A stretch of DNA of 64,000 bases, from the NCBI GenBank assembly GCA_963920705.1, contig OY987230.1, positions 10,813,320 through 10,877,319 of the forward strand. Direction: 5' to 3'. The notes under the pieces were generated by a model. That model had not been told where the DNA came from, searched no databases, and saw nothing but the letters and a program-made list of their open reading frames with translations. Both the position numbers and the translations under genes were made by a program. Below, in pieces: positions 12,535 through 24,400 of the stretch. The stretch comes from Odiellus spinosus. Taxonomy: Eukaryota > Arthropoda > Arachnida > Opiliones > Phalangiidae. How positions within the stretch are numbered: the stretch's first letter is position 1; each line of letters opens with the position of its first letter.

Positions 12535-15500
12535 TTATTTAGAGCTAGAGGACAATTCTAATCGATAAGCCCGAGTCATAGTTCTCAATTCTTGCAACGC
12601 ATAGTCTTCGGGCATTGGCAGTTTGCTTAAATAAGGGGCCAAAAGATGATCACTGGGTTGGCCATTATTTTTTGATTTCTGTAGCATCAAAACAGCTCGA
12701 AGTAATGTGGCAGTTTTCTTTGCCATTTCCGATTGGCACAAAGTTTCCTTTGCGTTGGTACTCTGCAGGTTACAAATTCTTTTCGATAGCGATACCAACT
12801 GCGGTTGTAATTCTTCCAAATCATAGGCTTTGACTTGTCCTTTCAATACACTGTCTACAGCTTCACTGATGCGGATGTAATCCAAGCAAACTTCACCACC
12901 ATTGGGCCATTCTAAAATAGTTGCGGATATCTCGGGATCACTCAACTCCAACAGAAATTCCTTTAAATATTCAAAATCTTCATTGATTATACAATCAGGA
13001 GCTATATGTTGGATTATGATACGATGGCTTTCGCTCCAGTGACCCGACTTCAACAGACACCAAGCTTCTTCTTTCGGTCTATTCATAGACCTAGCTAAAA
13101 TTGATTTAGCAAAGAAAATCCATCGCTTCGGAACACCCAATTGCTCGATTACGAATGACTCTTTAGTGAGGTAATCTTCGTCTTTAGAAAACCTGACATA
13201 ACGTATCAAATAATTCATGACAGCATCTTTTCGATACACCGGGTTTGATATGTGTAGAAGAACAAAAATGGACCACTCCCAAAGATCCAGCGCTTCCAAC
13301 TGCGTCGCGAAATTATCATGAAGCTGGTGAGTTTGTAAGAGAGGTAGATGATTATATCCCAAGGTTTGCAAAACTTGGTATAAAAACCAACTTGTTCCGT
13401 AATCAACATGAGAAAGACTGTAGCTTTGAGTGGACAGCAAACGGTCTAATCGCATAGACCGATCGCAGTAAAGTTTCAAGAGGTGGTAGCAAACATCATA
13501 AGGCTTGGATTGATTATCAAAAACAGTTTCTAATTCTTCAACAAACATGGCCATTAGAAGTTCCGGGTCATTTTCAATATATGCCGGATAAGGCGGCTGG
13601 GAATATTTTCCATGCATAGATGTTCCCAGGAAAGACTTTTCAAATTCTCGAACAGCATCGCTAATATCAGCCGTGGAAGGACAGTAATACCATAAATGGA
13701 CTGCTAAAACTCGTTTCCAGTCTAAATGCTCGCAACAATTGACGGAAATATCTGGATCCAAATTCCAAATCAAGCAACCTGCGAGCAGGGCAAATATTTT
13801 GAGTCGGTTTTTGTCAATATGTTCGTGAGCTTTAACATCAAGCCAATTATCAAGTTGTTTTTCTAAGAAAGCCCTGTTGTAGGTTGAAGTAGCGTTGGCT
13901 ATAATAAGACTCAGTCTATAATCTCCTTTTTGAATAGCTAATTTGCAGGCTTCAGCAATTTGGTGACCTGTAAGCAAGCTGTATAAATGAGACAAATAGC
14001 CATCAGAGTTGTATCGACTCTTTAAAGTCTCTTGTTGAAGTTTAGATTCGGTGGCATTCATTAGCCATTTAGAAAATGCAGTTTTACGATCATATCGTAA
14101 ATTATATGTATTTTTCTCTTCCATGATTCCTATCGGTAGATTTCCCCAAAGCGCGATGCAGAGGTCCCACATATGCTTCGCATCAACTAATGTAGGAAGT
14201 GCAGCTCCAGAAGTAAGAGCTTCTTGTTGGGCCAAGTCAGCGTGATCGTGAAGAAGTTTAACTCCCTCATTTGATACTATGAGAGGGGACTCGTTTTCTA
14301 CGATAAATTTCTTATTGTTTAATTGAACTTGTAAATTTTTAACTAGATTGTTGGCAAAAACAATGGTGGATTCCTCTTGATTAGTTGATTCTAATTGTGA
14401 AACACTGACGCTAAAATTTGAGGTGACTATAGGTTGATCAGAGATAGATCCAATTCGGAAATCATTTAAATTTATTCTTGAAGATCTCTCACCCAAACTT
14501 CCTTGGTATATCAGCTTCATTTTAGACCCCCATCCAACTCTAAAAGATTTTCCCATGTATAATCCAGAATCCACTAAAAAATGTTGCTTCTGAAACATTA
14601 TAGATTTCTTAAAATCTAGAACATTGGTCAAATTTGGCAAAGATCTTGCAGTGCCTATATTTTCACTTTGCCAATTTTTCTGAGGCATAGCGCTTTGCAA
14701 AACTTTGTAATGTTCAATTAATTCATCAGATACTGAAGCCATACGGCTTTCAGTTTGAATTCTCTTCTGTACTGATAAAGTTTGGCTCATAGGTTTGGGT
14801 TTCTTGACGCCTATTGGAATCATGATATTAAAATCTTCAACATAGTCAATAGGCATATCAAAGTTATCATCGTGAAAAAGAGAAGATTTCATGGATTGAA
14901 TTCTCTCGGAATCAAGACCAGTCATAATAGAACTAATCCCAGCATAGGCAATATTCTCTGCGTTATCAACATCATCCATTAAATCAGATGGCATTGATAT
15001 ATCAAGTAAATCTTGCTCAGAGGCTTCCAGTATCAGACTTTGACTTTCATTCAAGGAACAATTTTCATTCTCTTTCTCTGTGTCCATCTTCTCCTTCTCC
15101 GTATTATCTTGAATCATAGTTTTATTTGTTTTTTCATCAAGAGCTTTTTTCTGATTTAAGAGAGCAAGTGTTTTAGGCTCTGTAGATTTGTTGCCATCAT
15201 TGACTGGTACAATATCACATTCTTCATCCGAGTCATTTAGACCATACTTTGAAAAATGCTCTACCCTAAAAGACCAAGAGCCACTCAGACTATCATAACT
15301 AATAAACTTGGCACCCATCTGACCAGTTTTCAATTTCAATTTCTTTAAGAATCTTTTGTTACACTGTTCATCCTCTGTGATTTTACCGAATATGTTAAAT
15401 AACGTAACCAACGCTGGCTTATTCAGTCCTTCACCTATTGGCGGTTCATTTTGGCCAGGATAGACCTCCACAAATTTTTTGCCAATCTTCACACATTTTT

Positions 15501-15708
15501 CAACGTCCAAACTATCAACATTAGTTTCACCAAGAAATATTACCTCGCCAAAACCTATTCTACCAACGGTTAAATTATTTACTTCTGGAAGTTCTGGTGA
15601 ATCTGGTCCAAGGCTTAAGTGTAATATATTTGACAAAGGCTTAGAAATACATGTTGCCGTTGATTCACATGCACAGGGCGATAAAACGTAATAAGATCCG
15701 TATTCCAT
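12535..15708 (-). CDS. NUP98: Nup98 autoproteolytic domain fused to Nup96 (no FG repeats), intronless
   Basis: One uninterrupted 1057-codon frame. Residues about 1-157 match the Nup98 C-terminal autoproteolytic domain: LTVGRIGFGEVIFLGE, a YPGQNEPPIGEGLN segment, GAKFISYDSLSGSWSF and the cleavage site HF|SKYGL (residues 151-157). The acidic linker and the Nup96 (Nup145C-type) alpha-helical scaffold follow to the C-terminus (LTGHQIAEACKLAIQKGDYRLS, WIFFAKSILARSM, MPEDYALQELRTMTRAYRLE). Nup96 belongs to the Y-complex of the nuclear pore scaffold. In animals it is normally made as the C-terminal half of a Nup98-Nup96 precursor with a long GLFG region. Here no GLFG region exists: an in-frame stop lies just before the ATG, and MINDY4 starts 810 bp away on the other strand. 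All neighbours are intron-rich while this gene has none, so it may be a retrocopy. Confidence 0.93.
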   Translation of the reverse strand: MEYGSYYVLSPCACESTATCISKPLSNILHLSLGPDSPELPEVNNLTVGRIGFGEVIFLGETNVDSLDVEKCVKIGKKFVEVYPGQNEPPIGEGLNKPALVTLFNIFGKITEDEQCNKRFLKKLKLKTGQMGAKFISYDSLSGSWSFRVEHFSKYGLNDSDEECDIVPVNDGNKSTEPKTLALLNQKKALDEKTNKTMIQDNTEKEKMDTEKENENCSLNESQSLILEASEQDLLDISMPSDLMDDVDNAENIAYAGISSIMTGLDSERIQSMKSSLFHDDNFDMPIDYVEDFNIMIPIGVKKPKPMSQTLSVQKRIQTESRMASVSDELIEHYKVLQSAMPQKNWQSENIGTARSLPNLTNVLDFKKSIMFQKQHFLVDSGLYMGKSFRVGWGSKMKLIYQGSLGERSSRINLNDFRIGSISDQPIVTSNFSVSVSQLESTNQEESTIVFANNLVKNLQVQLNNKKFIVENESPLIVSNEGVKLLHDHADLAQQEALTSGAALPTLVDAKHMWDLCIALWGNLPIGIMEEKNTYNLRYDRKTAFSKWLMNATESKLQQETLKSRYNSDGYLSHLYSLLTGHQIAEACKLAIQKGDYRLSLIIANATSTYNRAFLEKQLDNWLDVKAHEHIDKNRLKIFALLAGCLIWNLDPDISVNCCEHLDWKRVLAVHLWYYCPSTADISDAVREFEKSFLGTSMHGKYSQPPYPAYIENDPELLMAMFVEELETVFDNQSKPYDVCYHLLKLYCDRSMRLDRLLSTQSYSLSHVDYGTSWFLYQVLQTLGYNHLPLLQTHQLHDNFATQLEALDLWEWSIFVLLHISNPVYRKDAVMNYLIRYVRFSKDEDYLTKESFVIEQLGVPKRWIFFAKSILARSMNRPKEEAWCLLKSGHWSESHRIIIQHIAPDCIINEDFEYLKEFLLELSDPEISATILEWPNGGEVCLDYIRISEAVDSVLKGQVKAYDLEELQPQLVSLSKRICNLQSTNAKETLCQSEMAKKTATLLRAVLMLQKSKNNGQPSDHLLAPYLSKLPMPEDYALQELRTMTRAYRLELSSSSK

Positions 15709-16518
15709 CGTTAATAAAATTTCAACTAATTACTGGAGAACTTTGAGCATTCATAAAATAGCTTTTATCAAATAAATCTCATATCTTACGCTAATAATAC
15801 CGTTGCTTTCCGTGCGTCCTTCGGTCTTCGGATTCGGACCCGTCACCCGTACTTCTCTTCAGTTCAGTTTTAAACTGGGAGCAAGGAGAATACTGAAAGA
15901 GGAGTAGCAGTTCCAACTGTTCAATGTCTAATTTTAAAAATTCCGTAGGCATTGGCTCATCTCATCTCTAAGCGCAAACCGAGGAACTTCCGGTTTCGAA
16001 TAACTAACCTGAAACTTTACTGTTCGATCTTTTAGACCAACACCGTTATTTACCCTTGCACAATGTACAGTGTGGTGGAGCAGCTCCCATTCCATTCTTC
16101 TCTTGTAGTCTCTGATCTCTAATCTCTATGCTCTAACTTATGAAGCTGCGTGATTGTTTTGAAATTTTCATCATCAATTCATCATAATTTTGACTTTTGA
16201 ATTGATGTAAATGTACAGTTTAAAATTGTTTTTAAACTATTTTCAAAGTTTAATTGAAGAAGGTACGAATGAATTTATTTAGGTATAGAATTTAACTATT
16301 TTGTAATTATTACCATTATTATTCCCATCTTGGAATCCCAACATTTTGACAGCTCTTGGCAGTGGAGGCCCTGACTAAGTAAAGCCTTTCACACAACACG
16401 TTACTTCGTTAAATTTGACTTGAAATTAAGAAGACCCCTAAAATCTCGGACATTAGAAAGTTATGGGCAATGCAATTTAAAACAAAATCCTGAACATATT
16501 TATAAACATTTCTTTAAA
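15709..16518. promoter_or_regulatory. Divergent intergenic region, Nup96 / MINDY4
   Basis: 810 bp between two divergently oriented start codons, presumably holding both promoters and 5' UTRs. I see no FG-repeat coding sequence, no mobile element and no clear TATA box. Function is inferred from gene orientation only. Confidence 0.4.
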
Positions 16519-19500
16519 ATGTCTGATGAAAGCGGAGTAAATGACCTGGATGTGGAAATAAGTGAATACAGTGATACAGAACTGGAATTTGGCATAGTGT
16601 CAGAAGCTGTAGATGGTGAACAGTTTGGCTTTAACAATGTGCTATCATCTGGTACTAGCAAAAGGTTGCCAACACGATTAATCACCGAAACCGAAGCATG
16701 CGTAAGATCTCCAATAATAAAAAATGTCAAAAATTTTCAAATTTACCACATATTGCAGGATTTGAAAATGTTGATTTTTGGCAATACTTCCATCACTTTT
16801 GATCCCGAATGGCAAGAACAAGCCTTTTTTTTCAACAACTCTGTTCCGTACGGCTTGATGCAATATAAAGTATGACTATTCAATGCAATATTTTCCATTA
16901 ACCCTTAAAATCCGCTCTATAAATCATTTTTAGGGTGGCCCATGCGGTCTACTATCAGCTGTACAAGCCCACTTAATCCGACAGATTTTGTTTGACAAAA
17001 GAAACAACATCGAAGATGATGCTGTGATAAGCATCCCAAATAAAAATGAAAATATTTCTTCTTATTACCAAAACTCTCCATCCAGCCAAGAGTCTAATAT
17101 CACTCCTTCCAAACTAATGAATATACCTGAACCAAAAAGACGGCAATGTCTAATAAGAGCTTTGGCTCACATACTATGGGAAGCTGGGGACCAACAAGAA
17201 GCTGTAGTGGCGGCGTAATATAATCTTATTCTTTCATGCATGATACAAGTATAAAAATTTAAAATACAAATTTATATTTTAGACCTTCAAATCGACAAAT
17301 ATGTGATTTAACCGATAGGCTTCTAAAAGACGGGATAGTAGAAACAGTAAAAAAATTTCAAAGCTCTCAGTGATTGTTAATATTGAAATATTTATTCCTG
17401 ACAGTTGCTACTTACGAGGTTTTCCAAATTAGAGGATTTGGAAATGTTTTTCACTGAACAATCGGAGCAATTAGAATCTCCCGGTAGTTGCGTATGTTTT
17501 CTATACTCCGCCGTTCTTAGTAGAGGAATAGAAAGAATAAAAAATGAAATGGATGACGCTTCAAATTGTTTCTTAGGTCATCATGGTTATTGCACTCAGG
17601 TGTCTATAGAATAAAATTAATCAAAGGAAAAATCCAGACAATAATAAATTAATTTGCAGGAAATGGTCAATTTGTTTCTAATTGGTCGAGCAGTATCAAA
17701 TGTATTTGATCATGAAATTGTATTATGTCAAGCCTCAGAAGATTCCACTTCGAAAGAAAGTGGAGGAGGAAGGTTGGTTCTAAGCGGGCTTAACCAACAA
17801 AGCGATATTGGCTTTCTTTCCCTCTTTGAACATTACGATTCTTGCACTGTAAGATATGTTTGGGGAGTTTTTTACAATAGCTACTGGAAGGCTTTTGGGG
17901 GGGAGGAAGGGTGGGAGGGGAGGAGAAAAAAGAGACAAATTTTATGGTACAAAAATTTTTTGGGGCAAACCATTATTAACAAAGTTACAAGGGTTTTAAC
18001 TTTTTGGGGGAGGGGGTAGGGGAAAGAAGGGAAAATGTATGTTTTATACGTGTAACGCCAAAATTATATTTCGCAAACCATTATTACGAGAATTACACGC
18101 TTTTTTCCTAACTAGCCTAACCTAACCAAAACTAACCTAACCTAACCTAACCAAAACTAACCTAACCAAAACTAACCTAACCTAACCAAAACTAACCTAA
18201 CCTAACCAAAACTAACCTAACCTAACCAAAACAAGTTAAAATAAATAAAATCTTAAATATTATTTGCTATTTTACAAAATAAATTTTTGTTTAATGGCTC
18301 GGGGATTCTTTTCTCCATGGAGAGGTCTCAGTATTCACTATAGAGCTTTTAGCACTAAGGTGCTAATTTGCTTAGGAATGTATACAATAATTGAAACGTG
18401 CATAACTTTTTTGAGCGCAAACCATTAAGGTTTGCGCTCAAAAATTTTTGCACCATAATTTTTTTCTCATTTTTCTCTTTCCAAATAATGCCATCTCACC
18501 TCCAAAATGTTTTCAGTAGCTATTCTACAATCTACCCATATGTTTGATTAAATTGAGGGCAAGATAATGATAAAAAAAATTATTTTATAGGTTGGGAAAT
18601 TTTATAAATGTCCCGTTTATCCCATTTGGGTCGTTTTGAGTGAAAGTCACTTCACATTAATATTTGCATTAAATGAAGAAGTAACTTCGGAAATTGATCC
18701 TTCTTCCACCAAAGAAAACTCAACTGGTCAAGTTGAACAATGGACACCCTTTGATCTGTATTATTACGACACACTAGGCAAACAAGATGTTGAAATCTCC
18801 CTGACTATTTGTAAGTTGAAAATCTCTCATTTCCATTCTGAAAAGGTTGATAGTAAGAAGAATATGAATCGAGACTGAGACATGATCTAAATTATAAAAC
18901 CATATGCTAGTTTCACTAAGTAATTCGGAGCATGTTTGAGATTACTGAAGAATTCTGAGCATATTTGGGGAAAAAAATACAAGCGTAATTATTAGATTCG
19001 GATTCGAATTACAAAAGAACTTGATTGGAGTACTCAAAGTAATTACGAGAATGTTGGGAAGGAATTATGGAAGTAGTTGTTTGGAATTACTGAACAATGA
19101 AGACTAAAGAGCTTGAATGGGATTAACAAAGTTAAGACAATTTAACTACATATCATAGGTCAAAGGCAAAGAGGATGTCTTGGTGGAAAATCATGGCACC
19201 AGCTAATGGTAGTTTTTAGAAATGTAAAATTTATGCGCGGGAGATGAATCAAAATATTTTGGGGAGTTTAATCCCTTCCTCTTGAATTGGAATTCTAAAG
19301 GTGTGTATTGACCGGAGCTCAAAGCAGCGAATAATCGGGCTCTCACTAATTGTACATACACTTAATATATTGACATCAATACTACTAATTGTAGTAAACA
19401 GGAAAATTGGTCAGGGAAAATAATCCAGATGGTCAGGTAATATTAATATGAAAAATCTGTGGCAATCCGCATCTAAGAGAATGGAGTTACTAAAGCAATT

Positions 19501-20088
19501 ACGAGAGGGTGATGTTTGGGGTTTGGTTAAGATAACTTATAAGCTATTATGAAAGTCTTATATATTGAGATAGATGTAATTTAAAGTTTGAAGATTTTTA
19601 CTCTTTTGTTAATTGTAAAAGAAGTTCAACTTTAGTGCTGGGTGGATCCGATTACAATTACTGGGTAGAGTAACCTATTACTTGATTACATTCAAGTTTA
19701 AATCATCATCCAAAGGCCAATAAAACTGGTAAAAGGATACACTCAATATTTACATGTGTGAGTAGTTGGGGAAGGTTTTTGTGTTATCGAATCCTGATGA
19801 TTACTTATTATTACTACATAGTAATCAGTTCCATCCAGCACTAGTTGGTTTAAAAATAATGGATAATGAATTACTTATAAAAATATTCTTCTCTTAGCGC
19901 CAAGTTCCAATAGTGATATTTCCCCAGACACCAACACTGAAAGGGTCCCACCTTTGGAACGCTGTATAAGGACAAAGTATATACCAGTTTTTGTTTTTTT
20001 TCTACCAATCTGAAAAATAAAAATTATATTTAACTTTAGATGGAAAAACGCTATCATTTCCTGGCATGGTCTAGAGCTGGCTCAATGA
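16519..20088 (+). CDS. MINDY4: MINDY-4-type lysine-48 deubiquitinase (FAM188B family), nine exons
   Basis: MINDY enzymes are cysteine deubiquitinases that prefer K48-linked chains. Exons, all phases closing: 16519-16701, 16759-16869, 16934-17214, 17283-17346, 17405-17599, 17660-17848, 18591-18810, 19898-19976 and 20040-20088, giving 456 residues. An acidic N-terminus is followed by DLKMLIFG and [10 protein letters not shown], the catalytic motif [18 protein letters not shown] (Cys codon at 16943), [71 protein letters not shown] (catalytic His), [19 protein letters not shown] and the C-terminus [14 protein letters not shown] rather than GGPCA fits MINDY4 over MINDY3. It is shorter than human MINDY4 (about 757) and lacks its long N-terminal extension. 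An upstream TTG-initiated extension exists but the ATG at 16519 is the credible start. Confidence 0.92.
18112..18235. repeat. Interstitial telomere-like CCTAA repeat
   Basis: Inside MINDY4 intron 6, CCTAACCTAACC blocks alternate with CCAAAACTAA. This is a degenerate array of the arthropod telomere motif TTAGG read on the other strand. It is too short and degenerate to be a telomere. A shorter patch occurs near 4018-4050. Confidence 0.75.
18407..18446. repeat. Perfect hairpin in MINDY4 intron 6
   Basis: TTTTTTGAGCGCAAACC, a five-base ATTAA loop, then the exact reverse complement. It may be a minute fold-back remnant of a mobile element. It does not overlap an exon. Confidence 0.7.
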
Positions 20089-21486
20089 GAAGAATATTTT
20101 TAGATTAAAATTTTTTTTTAGTCAAAACCATTGCTTAAATTATTGCCAATCTTTAGTTGAGTTGTTAAATCTAAGACCTTTAAACCCCTGGACAAGAAGC
20201 AAATACTAAAAAGCTACGATTCTGCAGCGATTCAAAAGCCTGCTCCACCAAATGTAGAATAATGGCGAAATTCTCCCTATATTTTAAACATCTCTTTCCA
20301 CAATTGTTAATTTCTTCCTCCGATCGTCCGTTTCTTTATGTTCTCTGAGGAATTTTCGCACAGTGTAAGTTCCTATATAAGCTTCTCTTTGGGGCGAAGT
20401 TTAAAGTTTGGTGCAGATACGAGTGCTCGAATCCATTCTGTGGGGTTGGTTTTGCCTTTTTTGCTAGTGGTAGTATTGTGGTAGTGACGCCCATAATCTT
20501 CATTCTAATCCAGGGTTTTTTGTAAGCAGGGGTTGATGCCCCCTGTGAAAGTGTCTTCCTGCTACACATCAATCGGTTCTGATGATACTCTTATAAGCCA
20601 CTCCCCTCCTGCCTTTGTTAAGGTAAATTTACTGTGTAGCGGAGAAGCATGCTTGTAAAGGGCGCTATCAGACCCACCACTTGCTTAAATCTAGGACTAT
20701 TAACTATTAGACACGCATCTTAATAGATAAAGTGAAATAAAAAAACCTGGCGTTAATAAGCGCCCTCTAACGGCACACGGAGGTTAAAGTAAGGACTAAT
20801 AGAACCTGGTGCGTGGCTTCTAAGAATAAAGAATAGGCAAATTTACTTTTTTAACCTCGTTTTGCCTTTAGAGGGCGCTTATCAATGACATATATTTAGT
20901 TACTCCTATTTATTTACATGTATTAAGATGTGCCCAGTAATTAAGTCTAAGCTTAAATGGTCTTAAGGTTAAATCCCACAATTATTTTTAATTATCTGTG
21001 TAAAGTAGCTTTTAAAACCAGATGGTTGTGACTTTCTTTTTCAACTGTATAAATTTCCTTCTATATTCCCCCAAGTAAAAACCTCAATTTTTTTAAAAGC
21101 TTTGAAATAAAGTTAATAAACTTTAAAAAAATTATAAATACTTGTTTTATCTTGTAAAGAAAAATATATATTTTCGTTAAAACCTTTTATATATATGAAA
21201 ATATAATATATGGGCCAACAAATTATATCTTTTGAACAATACCTTCAAGATTTTTAGTTCTAAAATTTAAACATGATTTAAAAAGGTACCAAGCTTAAAA
21301 ATTATTGAATTCCGAACGTCCATGATTTCAGCGTGATTAATACTACAAAAATAATTCTTACCTTTATAGTTTTAATAATTTTTTGTCGAAAATTAAGACC
21401 CCTCTATATATATTTATATTTAAAATCAGTGAACCACCTTTGTTTCAAATGAATGTAAAAAAAAAAAAAAAAATTAAAAGCCCCTT
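20089..21486. other. Convergent spacer between MINDY4 and PAN2, with repeats
   Basis: 1.4 kb holding both 3' ends. About 20520-20640 carries a minus-strand copy of a dispersed repeat (GGGAGTGGCTTATAAG...), also at about 36345-36455 and 55490-55590. An inverted pair TTAATAAGCGCCCTCTAA (20750) / TTAGAGGGCGCTTATCAA (20875) suggests another short element. An A-tract lies at 21458-21472. No gene was seen. Confidence 0.55.
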
Positions 21487-24400
21487 TTACTCCTCGTCAA
21501 TAGAAGGTACTTTCCATTGAAGAAGCCGCCCTTTTTCGTAAAGTTCTTTCAGAGCAGCATTAATTTTACTCTCTTTTTCAAGTCTCTGATATTCGCGATA
21601 GAGTCGCAATGCAGTTTTAGCGTCTTCAATGGAATCGTGAGTTTCTGCTTGAATTTTTATTCCTATAAAACCAAACCACACCAATAGAAAATAATTTTGT
21701 AATATTCTTTTTGTGATAACGAAAGTTCAATAATTTTTTTGAGAGAAGTGATCCATGGCTTAGGATCTTTTTTAGGAGTTTTTAAATTGTTCTAATGGGC
21801 TACTAGTTGTGGATCACGTGTGATTTTAATTTTTACGCACTGTTACGTAACTTCACATGTAACGTGTGAAATACTTCTCCTTACCCTTGCCTCTGAATTG
21901 GCTTGTTTAAGGGAGAATGCAGACTTAATAGTAGTGTTGCATAAATACCCTATCTATATATATGGCTTTGGAATTTGCAGTGGCAACATTCTATAGTTGT
22001 TAGTATCTTTCTACACCATGACACACTCATTTAAATGTTTTAATAAGAGCAATGTTTCTGCAAGATCAAACTAGATAAACACAGTCTTTAGCAATAAAAG
22101 CTTGTAATCAACAAATCATGTACATGTTTCGAAGAAAGTAGCAAACACTTATCTCGTTAATAGGCCAGAGGTGCACCAACTGCTCCTGCCAGCCTCTATT
22201 GAACTTAAGTTATTTCTAACTGTTTTATCCAGCCTGTAACCTACCCAAACTATATTATAGGGCACCCCTAAACACGTATGTGGCGCCACTAACTCAGTAT
22301 GAGTGATAGTCCTTCAGGCTCCCAAGTCATACTTATTCCTGGCTCCACTACTAGCTTTTTCCCTCAACCAATTTAACCACTTTTACTTATTGACCTTATT
22401 AATCGTTACTATTTAACTAGGCCTGTCAAGAAACGATAGAAGTTATAATGTACCATTATATGATGATTTTAGAAAAAGGGGCAGGTATTTTTACTATACT
22501 AGTAGTTCCGAACTGAACTAGGACAGAAATTATAAGCAAGAGTTCATAATTATATTAAAAATATAAACTTATGGTGTGTTTCAATAGTGCACCGTATACT
22601 TTGACAAACCAATGTAGTGAACTTTGGTTATCACTTTTAGCCTTTATACCTAAAAAATGCCAAGCCAAAAACCTAAGAGATACCATTCTCTTATTTTTTT
22701 CCTGGAATAGGAAAACGGTATCAACCACTTGTTTTGCAGGAACCTGCATGTGAAACGAAATTTGAATTAGCTCATAAAAATGAAAAATTTTTGCCAAATT
22801 TTATAAACAAACCACGAGGTTAATGACTCTGAAGTCATTCTTGAGACCATGGCCAACAAACGTTACACCCTTGTCGATGAGATAACGCAGCTTCATGTAT
22901 GTTGATTTTAAAGTGGTTAAATGTTTCGACGAAATTGACGCATCCAAATCTCCAGGTTGAATCCCAGAAAATTTGGTTAAATAATCAACGACTTGTTCCT
23001 GCATTAATTTATAGTAAAAAAAAACAAAACAATGGAAGGATTGGAGATTTTCCAGTTCAAACCTGTGTAGATATATAGTCATCCAAGATAATCGTTTCTA
23101 ATAATGGTCCTGTTCCTCTAATAACTGAAACTCGACCAACGGACATTTGACTGGGTCTGCGAATTTCAGTTTTCCCATCGCTGTGTACCTCAGCTTCTTC
23201 CTAAAATTTTTTTATTCAATCGATTTTTGAAAAAGAAAAAACTGGAAGTAATTAAAGAGAGTATAAACCAAAACGAAAAATCGTCAGCTAACGTGCCTGA
23301 CGTCTTGTTTTCTGACGTAATTAGCACCATTTTAGAGAAAATTTGTAAGACGTAGTGGCAGGAATGTCAAGCTGTACCTTCCACCTTGGGCCAGAGCTTT
23401 ATACTCCCTTTAAAGGGCTAGAGACTCGTTTTTTGACATGATTTTGAATTTAAAATATCTAGGTATTTGTGTAGATGAGGTACTGCATCTCAAATCGGAA
23501 ATCCCAGACACCATTTAACCAAAAAAAACAGTTGAAATTATTGTGGGCTAAAAGTTAAAACTCGCCCAGTGGAATATAAAACTTGGAGTTATTTTTCATA
23601 CTATATGAACACACAGTGGATTTCGCCATTAGATCTTAGCAATGTTCAAAAAACCTTTTCTTATTTGCCTATGGTGTCTCTAAGAATCCATTGGTGTTCA
23701 TTTTTCGATTTGAGGTGCAGTACCTCATCTACAACTATGCCAATATCTATAGTCTTATGAAAAACATCCAGTGATTTCATTCAGAAACTGCTCAATGTTT
23801 TCTTTTTATTTTTGTATCAGAAAATAAAATTGACATCTTAATTGACATGCGCTACTCTGCAACGAAATTATAATGATGTCACTAGGAAACCTCCAAAAAA
23901 GTTATGAGTTCAGCCTAGTACCAGTTAGAGACTAGCGCTAAGTCTAGATACAATTTAAAAGACAATAATGATGTCATAAATAAACTGCCTAATTCAAGTC
24001 AAATTATTAAATATTATAATATCATATATACATATTCTGAAGCAGGGAGCTTTTTTTCTATTTGTTAGTAACGAAATAATTACAATATAAATTCATTAAT
24101 CTTTCGAGTACCTATACCCATTATAGATAATTTTTTATCAATAATTAAACTGACTGCACTTTTAGACTTGAAATTTAAAATATTTAGTCTATCATATTTA
24201 TTTCAATTATATTTGAAAACTTTTTTGAACAATGACTAGATTTCTTTTCCACTTAATTTAGTTATTTTTTATGATAAATATATTTTTTCTATATTCTAAA
24301 AAAGGGATATCGATGTTCAGTCGCCCCCTGGTTGATTTAACGGCAAGTCGTGAGATTTTTTTCAGGAAGGTGATAGGTAGTCCACCTAGACACTAACTAA

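Noticed and set aside
16420-16518. N-terminal extension of MINDY4
   Set aside because: It begins with TTG; the first in-frame ATG is at 16519.
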